From: Desulfovibrionaceae bacterium
GTDB taxonomy: Bacteria > Desulfobacterota > Desulfovibrionia > Desulfovibrionales > Desulfovibrionaceae
Length of the DNA stretch: 6,997 nucleotides
Assembly: GCA_030539415.1 (NCBI GenBank)
Contig: JAUNSE010000109.1
Coordinates: 1-6,997 of the forward strand
Direction: 5' to 3'
How positions within the stretch are numbered: position 1 is the first letter of the stretch; each line of letters opens with the position of its first letter. The translations under genes were made by a program, and so were the position numbers. A model generated the notes under the pieces. It saw nothing but the letters and a program-made list of their open reading frames with translations. It had not been told where the DNA came from and did not search any database. Positions 1 to 6,023 of the stretch are shown piece after piece.

Positions 1-149
1 TCAAGCTGACGGACAGAAGCGCCGTGGCCGGCATCACCACGCTGGGCGAGCTCTACGCCTTCATCGTGAGCTTCAAGGGACAGGCGGAAGCTTCGGCCGC
101 CGCCGAGCCGGACGCGCCAGCCGCCGGCGGGGACAAGCCGCAGGCATGA
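1..149 (+). CDS. Acyl carrier protein-like, C-terminal end only (partial)
   Basis: A reading frame open from the left edge (first full codon at 3) ends at TGA 147-149 and gives the last 48 residues of a protein. The segment ITTLGELYAFI looks like the final helix of an ACP (compare the 'tTLGdl..yI' end of AcpP-type carriers), which fits a type II polyketide/fatty acid operon where ACPs hold the growing chain on phosphopantetheine. The serine that would carry that group lies left of the window, so carrier function is not proven here. After the helix comes a tail of about 24 residues rich in Ala, Glu and Pro, longer than in most ACPs. The stop overlaps the next gene's ATG, which suggests translational coupling with the acyltransferase. 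It could instead be another small alpha-helical protein; the context favours ACP. Confidence 0.6.
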   Translation, partial: KLTDRSAVAGITTLGELYAFIVSFKGQAEASAAAEPDAPAAGGDKPQA

Positions 150-940
150 GCAGGGGCAGACGGCTGGCGGCCTCGGCCGCCTTCTTCGCCATTCTGATCT
201 CCTGGTCCCTGCTGCTCTGTCCGCTGGGCTGGCTCATCTGGCTGGCCCGGGCCGTCTCGGGCGGGCGCGTTCCCCGCTCCCTCGCGAGAAAGGCCTCCTG
301 GCTCTACGGCCGCAGCGCGCTCAGGATGGTCTCGCCCATTGTGCGGGTTCGCTGCGCCAATCCGGACGAGGGGCTGAAGAGGCAGCCGTGCCTCTTTGTG
401 TGCAACCATCAGTCCGTTCTGGACCTCTATCTGCTGAGCGTCCAGAGCGTGCCGCAGATCTGCCCGGTCACCAAGTCATGGCCCTTCCGGCGCCTTGTGC
501 TCTTCACTGCCTGCATGCGCGCGGCGGGCTATGTGGAGGCCGAGGGCAGGTCGGTGGAGGAAATCCGCCAGGCCTGCCTCGACCGCGTCGCCGAGGGCGC
601 CTCGCTCATGTTCTACCCCGAGGGAAGCCGCTCCAGGACCGGGGAGCTCGGCAGATTCCACACCGGCGCCTTCAGGCTGGCGCTGGACCTGAACCTTCCC
701 CTCGTGCCCATGGTGGTGAAGAACAGCGGCCGCCTGCTGCCCCCGGACTCCCTGCTGCTCACGCCGGGCACGCTCGAACTCGAACTTCTGCCGGCCGTCA
801 TGCCGGAGGAGTACGAACGCTTCAGGCGGGAGCTTGTGCCCCACCGCGCGCTCATGAGGCATGTCCGCTCCCTCTACGAGGAAAAACTCCGCCCTTTCGC
901 GCCGCGGCCCCAGGCAGCGGGCCGCGCGGCGGACAAATGA
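146..940 (+). CDS. 1-acyl-glycerol-3-phosphate O-acyltransferase-like protein (PlsC/LPLAT family)
   Basis: This 264-residue protein has the two diagnostic LPLAT blocks. The catalytic HX4D motif is NHQSVLD with H88 and D93, and the acceptor-binding block is FYPEGSRSR at 156-164. A hydrophobic N-terminal segment at about residues 11-35 predicts one membrane anchor with the catalytic domain on the cytoplasmic face. The family moves an acyl group from acyl-ACP or acyl-CoA to a lyso-lipid or similar alcohol. An acyltransferase of this type is a regular member of aryl polyene clusters, where it is thought to help join the polyene to a lipid; the acceptor here cannot be read from sequence. The ATG overlaps the upstream stop as ATGA. 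The only Shine-Dalgarno-like string (GGGGA, 129-133) is 12 bases away, so translation probably depends on coupling. Housekeeping PlsC is the alternative, disfavoured by context. Confidence 0.85.
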   Translation: MSRGRRLAASAAFFAILISWSLLLCPLGWLIWLARAVSGGRVPRSLARKASWLYGRSALRMVSPIVRVRCANPDEGLKRQPCLFVCNHQSVLDLYLLSVQSVPQICPVTKSWPFRRLVLFTACMRAAGYVEAEGRSVEEIRQACLDRVAEGASLMFYPEGSRSRTGELGRFHTGAFRLALDLNLPLVPMVVKNSGRLLPPDSLLLTPGTLELELLPAVMPEEYERFRRELVPHRALMRHVRSLYEEKLRPFAPRPQAAGRAADK

Positions 941-950
941 GGAAAAAGCC

Positions 951-1370
951 ATGAAGAATCTGAAACTCGCCGCTCTTTTCGTCCTCGTGCTCTCGGCAGT
1001 CCTCGTCTCGGGCTGCGCCTTCAACGTGAAGCACATGTACACGCCGCAGATCTCCGTGCACGCGCCGGGCAGCGGCCAGGTCGATCTGCTGAAGGTGCAG
1101 GAGGCCGTCATGGACGCCTGCTCCGCCTGCGGCTGGAACATCGACAGGAAGACCGACTCCGTCATCCGGGCCACCTACCGCTTCAAGGGCGTGCACAGCG
1201 CCACTGTGGACATTGCCTACAATACCGGCAGCATCACCATTCAGTACGTGGCCAGCGAGGCCATGAAGTATTCCGACGGCTCCGGAGGCCGCAAGATACA
1301 CCGCGGCTACAACAACTGGGTGAAGGAGCTGGAATCGGCCATCAGGCGCAATCTGGCCCGGACTCTGTAG
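951..1370 (+). CDS. Small putative outer-membrane lipoprotein, unnamed family
   Basis: This is a 139-residue protein with a short basic N-terminus, a hydrophobic stretch and a good lipobox (VSGC, lipidated Cys at 22). The +2 residue is Ala rather than Asp, so outer-membrane sorting is expected. The mature part alternates beta-like segments (VIRATYRF, ATVDIAY, SITIQYV) and ends with an IHRGYNNWV block at 116-124 before a C-terminal helix. I recall similar small proteobacterial lipoproteins with an 'IH..YN.W' ending but know no assigned function. The start at 951 was preferred to an upstream in-frame ATG at 861 because it gives the signal peptide and has GAGGA at 939-943 with a 7-base spacer. 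It sits tightly between acyltransferase and dehydratase genes. It is not a standard aryl polyene member that I know of, so its role is open. Confidence 0.85.
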   Translation: MKNLKLAALFVLVLSAVLVSGCAFNVKHMYTPQISVHAPGSGQVDLLKVQEAVMDACSACGWNIDRKTDSVIRATYRFKGVHSATVDIAYNTGSITIQYVASEAMKYSDGSGGRKIHRGYNNWVKELESAIRRNLARTL

Positions 1371-1386
1371 GGCGGGGCGCCACGGC

Positions 1387-1809
1387 ATGTCCGGACATGA
1401 CCTGCATTCCGCGGAGCTTTTTCTTCCGCATGAGCCTCCCATCCGCATGATCGACGGCCTCGACCATGCGGACAGGGAGCTGTTCGCCTCCCATGTGACC
1501 GTGCCCGCGGACTCGCCCTACGTGGTCGGCGGCGTTCTCTGTCCGGAGATGCTGCTCGAGGTCATGGCCCAGTGCTTCGCGGCCGGCATGGGGCATCTCG
1601 CGGCTCTGGAGGGCCGGGAGGCTTCCGGCGCGGGCTACCTTGCCGCGGTGAGCGAGTTTCGAACCGGCCCGGCCGCGCGCGCCGGCGACAGGCTCGAGGC
1701 CGAGTGCCGAGTCGAGGCCGTGGTCGGCCGGGTCTGGGTGGCCGCCGCGCGCGTGACGCGCGATGGCGCGCCCATGGCCGAAGGCCGGTTCAAAATCTAC
1801 ATTCCCTAG
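1387..1809 (+). CDS. apeP: ApeP-like hotdog 3-hydroxyacyl-ACP dehydratase subunit
   Basis: This 140-residue FabZ/FabA-like hotdog protein begins with LPHEPPIRMIDGL (residues 13-25), matching the N-terminal 'LPHr.P.l..D' block of FabZ. The hotdog helix follows as CPEMLLEVMAQ, with E58 at the position of the FabZ catalytic Glu. The usual GHFP block that carries the catalytic His is absent; the aligned stretch reads DSPYVVGG (42-49). That pattern fits ApeP, which in the described aryl polyene system pairs with ApeI to dehydrate 3-hydroxyacyl-ACP in the cytoplasm. The partner candidate lies at 5563-5961, separated by the export genes. The gap from the preceding stop is 16 bases with only a weak purine run (GGCGGGG), so expression may rely on read-through ribosomes. 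A thioesterase-like hotdog is possible but less likely. Symbol assigned by family pattern and context. Confidence 0.82.
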   Translation: MSGHDLHSAELFLPHEPPIRMIDGLDHADRELFASHVTVPADSPYVVGGVLCPEMLLEVMAQCFAAGMGHLAALEGREASGAGYLAAVSEFRTGPAARAGDRLEAECRVEAVVGRVWVAAARVTRDGAPMAEGRFKIYIP

Positions 1810-1821
1810 GAGCAGCTCTTG
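1808..1821 (+). promoter_or_regulatory. Shine-Dalgarno site deciding a TTG start
   Basis: AGGAG at 1808-1812 stands six bases before TTG 1819-1821. It overlaps the TAG stop (1807-1809) of the dehydratase gene. No ATG or GTG in this frame near the site keeps the whole signal peptide, so TTG is the best start. Stop-in-SD geometry suggests re-initiation by terminating ribosomes. Confidence 0.7.
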
Positions 1822-2520
1822 CGTCCGTCCATACTCCGCGCCGCCTTCGCCGGGCGCACCCTCCCCTTTCTGCGCCCGGTCCGCGGGTGCCTTCTCCTGT
1901 GCGCCGCGGCCTGCGTCCTGCTGCCCTCCCCCGCCAGCGCCGCCGCGGACGCATCCGCCGGCAGCGGCGAGGCCGCGCTCGGACTTGCGGAAAAGGCCAG
2001 GGAGGGGCTTGCCCGGACGCGAAGCGCCGAGGCCCGTTTCAGGCAGACCTCGACCTTCGACTTTCTGGACGTGCCTCTGACATCCTCGGGCAGATTCTGC
2101 TTCTCTCTGGAAAACAGAAAGGAGCCCTATGTCTTCTGGGAGTACCGCGAGCCGCAGCGCTCGGGCTTCGCGCTCGAGAACGACAGGGCCGCCCTCTGGT
2201 CCGGGCAGGACGCCCGCGCCCCCTCTGCGGCCGAGAAGCGCATGCTCGACGGCATGACCGCCCAGATTCTGCAGTGGATCGCCTTCGACACCGAAAGCCT
2301 GCGCCGGCAGTACGAGATCCGCACCGGCAGCTCCGACCTGGCCCTGCTCTTTGTCCCCAGAGGCGAGAGCAGGCTTTTCAGCTCCATTGAGCTGGTTTTC
2401 GTCCCGGACTTTTCGGCCATAGCCGAACTGCGCTTCAGCGGCACCGACGGCGGGCGCACGGTCATCGCCTTCGACATCGAGCGCCGCAACGAGCGGCTCT
2501 CCGGAGACTGCCGCAGATGA
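1819..2520 (+). CDS. LolA-like outer-membrane lipid/lipoprotein carrier protein
   Basis: This is a 233-residue secreted protein. Residues 1-22 form a long basic leader, 23-36 are hydrophobic, and an ASA signal-peptidase site ends at about 41. The mature part follows the LolA pattern: a helix ending in FRQ (74-76), then DVPLTSSGRF (84-93) and an aromatic strand with Trp108 before a Pro at 112. LolA proteins are periplasmic half-barrels that carry acylated cargo from inner to outer membrane. LolA paralogues beside an MMPL exporter are a hallmark of aryl polyene clusters, where the cargo is presumably the polyene lipid rather than lipoproteins. Initiation is at TTG with a strong Shine-Dalgarno. 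The stop overlaps the MMPL start as ATGA. Housekeeping LolA is unlikely given low similarity by eye and the context. Confidence 0.8.
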   Translation: MRPSILRAAFAGRTLPFLRPVRGCLLLCAAACVLLPSPASAAADASAGSGEAALGLAEKAREGLARTRSAEARFRQTSTFDFLDVPLTSSGRFCFSLENRKEPYVFWEYREPQRSGFALENDRAALWSGQDARAPSAAEKRMLDGMTAQILQWIAFDTESLRRQYEIRTGSSDLALLFVPRGESRLFSSIELVFVPDFSAIAELRFSGTDGGRTVIAFDIERRNERLSGDCRR

Positions 2521-4964
2521 GCCGGCGCGGGGACACTCGACCCGAAGGGCTGCCGGAAAGGCTTTCCGCCGGACTGCACGGCCTGCTTTCGCGGCACCGC
2601 GCGGCCGTCCTTGTCTGCGCCCTGGCTCTCGCCCTGCTCTGCGCGCTGCAGCTCTCCGGCCTGCGCCTGAACGGATCGAGCGCGGTCTTTCTGCCCGACA
2701 CGGACGCCGAGGCGCGTCTCGGCGCCGAGCTGCTCGAAACGTCGCCGGCCTCGGGACTGCTTCTTGTCGATGTCGAAGCCCGCGACACGGAAGAGGCCAT
2801 GGCGATCGCCGACCGCATCGAGGCGGCCGTGTCCCCGGAACTTGCCCGCTCCGTCCGCCCGCAGGCAGGCCTCATGACGCCGGATCTCATGCTGGCCCTG
2901 CTGCCATCCTTCTTCACCGCCGCCATGGAGCGGGAAGCCGGCATTGCCCTGCATCCGGACAGGCTCGAGGAAAGTCTGCGGCAGGGACGCGAGCTGCTGC
3001 GGGGACCTGCCGGCCTTGCCGCCGCCCCCTGGGTGCGCGGCGACCCTCTCGGTCTGCGCACGCTCATGCGCGAGCGGCTGCCCGAACCGACATCCCCGCT
3101 CTTCTCTCCGTCCGCCTCCCGCCCGGTGAGCGCGGACGGCTGCCATACGCTGCTCATGCTCGCGCCGGCAAGGCCCGCGCTGGACGCAGATGCCTCCACG
3201 GAACTTGTCGTTGCCGTGCTCTCGGCCGCCGGCGCGGACAGGGACGGTGTCTGCGCCGAGGGCGCCGCGCGCCTCCGGCTGTCCGGCGCGCCCCTGCACA
3301 CCGCCGTCAACGCCAGGGTCATCAGGGCGGACATCGAGCGCACGGCGCTGTTCTCCCTGGCCGGCTTCGCCCTGGCCTACCTGCTGCTGGCCCGCTCCCT
3401 CGGCGCGGGCTGGATCCTGCTCACGGCCGCGTACTCGGCCCTGGCCGGCGTGGCCGCGACCTCGCTTGTCTGGCCTGCCGCCTCCGGTCTGGTGCTGGGC
3501 TTCGGCGCGGGCCTCATGGGCCTGTCCGAAGACTATGCCGTGCACATGCACTTCGCCCTGCGCTCGGGGAACGACGAGCGGACGCTGTACGCGACCCTGC
3601 TGCCGCCTCTGGCCCAGGGCTGGGCCCTCAATGTCTCGGGCTTCGCCGTCCTGCTCCTCTCCTCCCTGCCGGCGCTCAGGCAGACGGCCTTCTTCTCCGT
3701 GTCCGCGCTCACGGCCGGCTTTGCCATGGCCGTCCTGCTTCTGCCCTGGCTGCCCCGCTTCACCGCGCCCAAAAACATCCGCGCAGGATCCGGTCCGGCG
3801 CGCGAGCCGCGCGCACCCCGCGCATCTGCCGCCCTTGCCGTCTGCATCCTGCTCGCCGCCCTGTGCGCGCTTCTGCTGACCCGCGCCGACTTTGACTTCT
3901 CCCCCCGCCATCTCGAGGCGGAGAGCGGGCGCACCATGCGGGACGCCGAGGCCATCCGCGCCCTCTGGCGGCTGGACACCGGCCTTGCCGCTGCGCTCGC
4001 CGCCGGCAGCCGGGACGAGGCCCTGCTCATGAGCCGGCAGTACGCCGCCGCGCTCAGAGCCGCCGGCTTCACGGAAGTGACGGCTCCGTCGGACTTTCTG
4101 CCGACCCAGGCCGAGGCGCGGGAAAACTGCGCCCGCTGGAAGCGGTGGTTTGCGGAAAACCGCGGGCTGATTGAGCACAATCTCGCCCTGGCCTCGGCCC
4201 GGACCGGCTTTTCGGCCGGGGCCTTCGCTCCCTTCCTCGCGGCCGCGGCACGCGAGCCGGAAGCCCTGGGACCGGACTCCGGCCTGCTGGCCCGCATGGG
4301 CATGGAGGATATGGCCGGACTGGCCCTCTTCCGCAGAGCGGACGACGGCTGGTGCGCCCTGGTGAGCTTTGCGCCCCGGACTTCCGTGCAGGCCGCGGCC
4401 GCCGAAGCTGAAAAACTTTTCCCCGCCGCCTGGAATGGCCGGGCCGGTCTGTTCTCCTCGGCGCTGCTCGAGGAGCGCATGGCCGCCCAGTTCGGAGAGG
4501 AGCAGCGCCTGCTCTGCGCGGCCGGCGCCCTGGTTCTGGCGCTGCTCATGCTCTTTCTGCGCAGACCGGGCCGCGTCTGGGTGGTCTTCATGCCTCCGCT
4601 GCTGAGTCTCGCCGCAGCCCTCGCCCTCTTCAGGCTGCTGGACATCCCCCTCTCCCTGGCGTCCCTCGCCGCCCTGCCCGTTGTCGTGGGCCTGGCCGTG
4701 GACCACGGCATCATGATCACCCACACGCTCGAGACCGGACGCGAGGCGGGCGTGCGCCGGGCCGTCGTGCTCTCTTCGATCACAGCCTTTCTGGGCATGG
4801 GCCTGCTGGCCTTTGCCGACCATCCGGCCCTGCGCTCCATGGGTCTTGTCATCTTTGCCGGCCTGCTGACCGAGCTGGCGGCGGCTCTCTTCCTGGTTCC
4901 GCTGCTCTACGCAAAGGCCGCCCCGGCCGAAAACACATCCGGCGGCAGGGAGGCCGGCATATGA
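2517..4964 (+). CDS. MMPL/RND-superfamily lipid exporter
   Basis: This 815-residue inner-membrane protein has the duplicated RND layout: one TM helix (about 30-46), a large periplasmic domain, a TM bundle from about 277 to 420, a second periplasmic domain, and a final TM bundle from about 660 to the C-terminus. The half-repeats each carry the family's central acidic residue in a transmembrane helix: LSEDYAVH with D339, and GLAVDHGI with D729. In RND/MMPL pumps these helices relay protons to drive export of lipids. An MMPL 'predicted exporter' follows the LolA gene in known aryl polyene clusters, so polyene-lipid export is the likely job. The start overlaps the previous stop (ATGA) with GGAG at 2503-2506. 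Oddity: the Tyr after the Asp in the first half is His730 in the second. Confidence 0.9.
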   Translation: MSRRGDTRPEGLPERLSAGLHGLLSRHRAAVLVCALALALLCALQLSGLRLNGSSAVFLPDTDAEARLGAELLETSPASGLLLVDVEARDTEEAMAIADRIEAAVSPELARSVRPQAGLMTPDLMLALLPSFFTAAMEREAGIALHPDRLEESLRQGRELLRGPAGLAAAPWVRGDPLGLRTLMRERLPEPTSPLFSPSASRPVSADGCHTLLMLAPARPALDADASTELVVAVLSAAGADRDGVCAEGAARLRLSGAPLHTAVNARVIRADIERTALFSLAGFALAYLLLARSLGAGWILLTAAYSALAGVAATSLVWPAASGLVLGFGAGLMGLSEDYAVHMHFALRSGNDERTLYATLLPPLAQGWALNVSGFAVLLLSSLPALRQTAFFSVSALTAGFAMAVLLLPWLPRFTAPKNIRAGSGPAREPRAPRASAALAVCILLAALCALLLTRADFDFSPRHLEAESGRTMRDAEAIRALWRLDTGLAAALAAGSRDEALLMSRQYAAALRAAGFTEVTAPSDFLPTQAEARENCARWKRWFAENRGLIEHNLALASARTGFSAGAFAPFLAAAAREPEALGPDSGLLARMGMEDMAGLALFRRADDGWCALVSFAPRTSVQAAAAEAEKLFPAAWNGRAGLFSSALLEERMAAQFGEEQRLLCAAGALVLALLMLFLRRPGRVWVVFMPPLLSLAAALALFRLLDIPLSLASLAALPVVVGLAVDHGIMITHTLETGREAGVRRAVVLSSITAFLGMGLLAFADHPALRSMGLVIFAGLLTELAAALFLVPLLYAKAAPAENTSGGREAGI

Positions 4965-5521
4965 CGCGGCACACCAATCCTCCGGTCCGGCCCGGGAATC
5001 AATCTCCCCGACGCTCCGCGCCTCTCTTTCTGCGCCTCGCCGCCGCGCTGCTCCTGCTCGCGCTCTGCGCCGCCTGCCAGGCGTCCCATGCCGTCAGGAC
5101 GCCGCTTTCAGCCGCGGATCTCGACTTTTCCGTCATTCCCTTCAGCGGCCAGATGCGCCTGGGCGCGGGAGAGCTCCCCGTGCAGGGCGTTCTGAACCGC
5201 AGGCCCTCGGCCGCTGGCGGAGACGAGTTCAGGCTGGCCCTCATGGCCCAGCAGGGCGTGCTGCTGGCCCACGGCCGTCTTGATCCGGCCACGGGCGCAG
5301 TGCGGACGGACCTTGCCCGCGCGCCCGGCGCGGAGCGTCTGCTCTCCGCTCTGGGCGCTCTGCTGCGTGAAGCGCTGCCGGCGCTCGGCCGGCTGCGCCG
5401 CGCGGAGTCCCTCTCCCAGGCTGATCTGCCGGCAGGCTGGCGTCTGGACCAGACATCGGGCGCTCTTGCCTACAGCGGCGATATCGGCGAAATTTCCCTG
5501 TCCGGGGCCGCGGCGCGCTGA
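4961..5521 (+). CDS. DUF3261-like putative lipoprotein, possible outer-membrane acceptor
   Basis: This 186-residue protein has a basic leader (1-25), a hydrophobic core LAAALLLLAL and a Cys at 39 preceded by C-A-A. The lipobox is therefore degenerate, with Cys instead of Leu/Val at -3, so lipidation is probable but not certain. The mature part holds a short beta-rich region (FSGQMRLGAGELPVQGVLN, 61-79; then FRLALMAQQGVLLAHGRL). A small lipoprotein with DUF3261 normally follows the MMPL gene in aryl polyene clusters, and position plus size support that label here. The beta pattern recalls LolB, the outer-membrane receptor that takes cargo from LolA; this is an inference by eye. The start overlaps the MMPL stop (ATGA) and has a strong AGGGAGG at 4947-4953 with a 7-base spacer. 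Confidence 0.7.
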   Translation: MTRHTNPPVRPGNQSPRRSAPLFLRLAAALLLLALCAACQASHAVRTPLSAADLDFSVIPFSGQMRLGAGELPVQGVLNRRPSAAGGDEFRLALMAQQGVLLAHGRLDPATGAVRTDLARAPGAERLLSALGALLREALPALGRLRRAESLSQADLPAGWRLDQTSGALAYSGDIGEISLSGAAAR

Positions 5522-5532
5522 CGCGCGGCCCC
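5504..5532 (+). other. GC-rich hairpin spanning the stop of the DUF3261-like gene
   Basis: GGGGCCGCG at 5504-5512 pairs perfectly with CGCGGCCCC at 5524-5532. Two further pairs form past a bulged G5513, leaving a loop that contains the TGA stop (5519-5521). No T-run follows, so it is not a classical intrinsic terminator. It could be a pause or attenuator, an mRNA stability element, or a by-product of high GC. Confidence 0.55.
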
Positions 5533-5562
5533 GCTTCATCCGGAAACCTGTCAGGAGTTCCC

Positions 5563-5961
5563 ATGAGTCTCTCCATTACTGATGCCCTGCTGGCCTGCGG
5601 CGGTCCGATGACCGAAAACGGCGGCGTGTGGGAATGGCGCCTGCGCCCCGGCCCGGACTTTCCGGGCTTTGCCGGACATTTCCCCGGCAATCCCGTGCTG
5701 CCGGCCGCCGTGCAGCTCGTCATGGCCAGACTGCTGTGGCAGAAGGCCGCGGGCTCCGACGCGCAGCCGGGCTTCGCCCGGGTGAAGTGCACGCGCCCGA
5801 TCGGTCCGGGCGAGGAACTGCTTGTCAGACTCTCACCCGGCAGAAAGGGGCGCCTCGACTGCGCGATCCTCGTGCTGCCTCCCGCGGCGGACAGCGGTCG
5901 GGAAGACGCCGCAGCTTCGGAACAGGCCGCGGTCATGACGCTGCTTGCCCCCGAAGCCTGA
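5563..5961 (+). CDS. apeI: ApeI-like hotdog 3-hydroxyacyl-ACP dehydratase subunit
   Basis: This 132-residue protein contains AGHFPGNPVLPAAVQL at 37-52, the FabZ GHFP block with the catalytic His at 39. Counting along FabZ, the catalytic Glu 14 residues after that His is replaced by V53. This combination, with VQL after the conserved Pro, resembles ApeI, the dehydratase of aryl polyene pathways that forms a complex with ApeP. The expected role is dehydration of 3-hydroxyacyl-ACP to the enoyl-ACP, extending the conjugated chain, in the cytoplasm. The start has AGGAG at 5553-5557 with a 5-base spacer and follows a 41-base gap with a hairpin. The C-terminal third (from about residue 105) is Ala/Glu/Asp-rich and less conserved in appearance. 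The putative partner is encoded at 1387-1809, not adjacent. Confidence 0.82.
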   Translation: MSLSITDALLACGGPMTENGGVWEWRLRPGPDFPGFAGHFPGNPVLPAAVQLVMARLLWQKAAGSDAQPGFARVKCTRPIGPGEELLVRLSPGRKGRLDCAILVLPPAADSGREDAAASEQAAVMTLLAPEA

Positions 5962-6023
5962 CACTGCCCGGCGTTTTCATTCTCTTCCATTTCCCTCGAT
6001 TTCTCTTTTCAAGGACGTACACC
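5962..6023 (+). promoter_or_regulatory. Pyrimidine-rich intergenic leader before the thioesterase gene
   Basis: This 62-base gap is the largest in the window and its composition stands out. From 5974 to 6010, 33 of 37 bases are C or T, with only one G. It ends in AAGGA (6011-6015), a Shine-Dalgarno eight bases before ATG 6024. I see no convincing -35/-10 pair and no hairpin. A C/U-rich, G-poor leader could bind ribosomal protein S1 or Rho; that is inference only. Confidence 0.5.

Noticed and set aside
861..950. N-terminal extension of the small lipoprotein into the acyltransferase gene
   Set aside because: The extension is basic and would hide the signal peptide. ATG 951 has a good ribosome site and exposes a normal lipoprotein leader.
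1371..1386. Possible terminator after the small lipoprotein gene
   Set aside because: Only a GGCGCC palindrome in a 16-base gap, with no usable stem and no T-run.
2127..4823. Very long minus-strand open frame (about 898 codons) opposite the LolA-like and MMPL genes
   Set aside because: Its translation is Gly/Arg/Gln/Glu-rich low complexity with no domain signature. It is the expected mirror of GC-rich codons with C/G third positions, while the + strand has clear families, signal peptide and TM helices.
3533..4852. Second long minus-strand open frame inside the MMPL gene
   Set aside because: Ser/Arg/Ala-rich low-complexity translation without motifs, fully inside a well-supported gene; a high-GC artefact.
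5944..5975. Possible promoter (TTGCCC) before the thioesterase gene
   Set aside because: No -10-like hexamer lies at 16-18 bases spacing; the place where one would fall reads CCCGGC.
5628..6023. N-terminal extension of the thioesterase back through the ApeI-like gene
   Set aside because: The frame is open but overlaps the well-supported GHFP dehydratase gene in another frame, and the extension is Arg/Ala-rich noise. ATG 6024 with AAGGA fits the family length.
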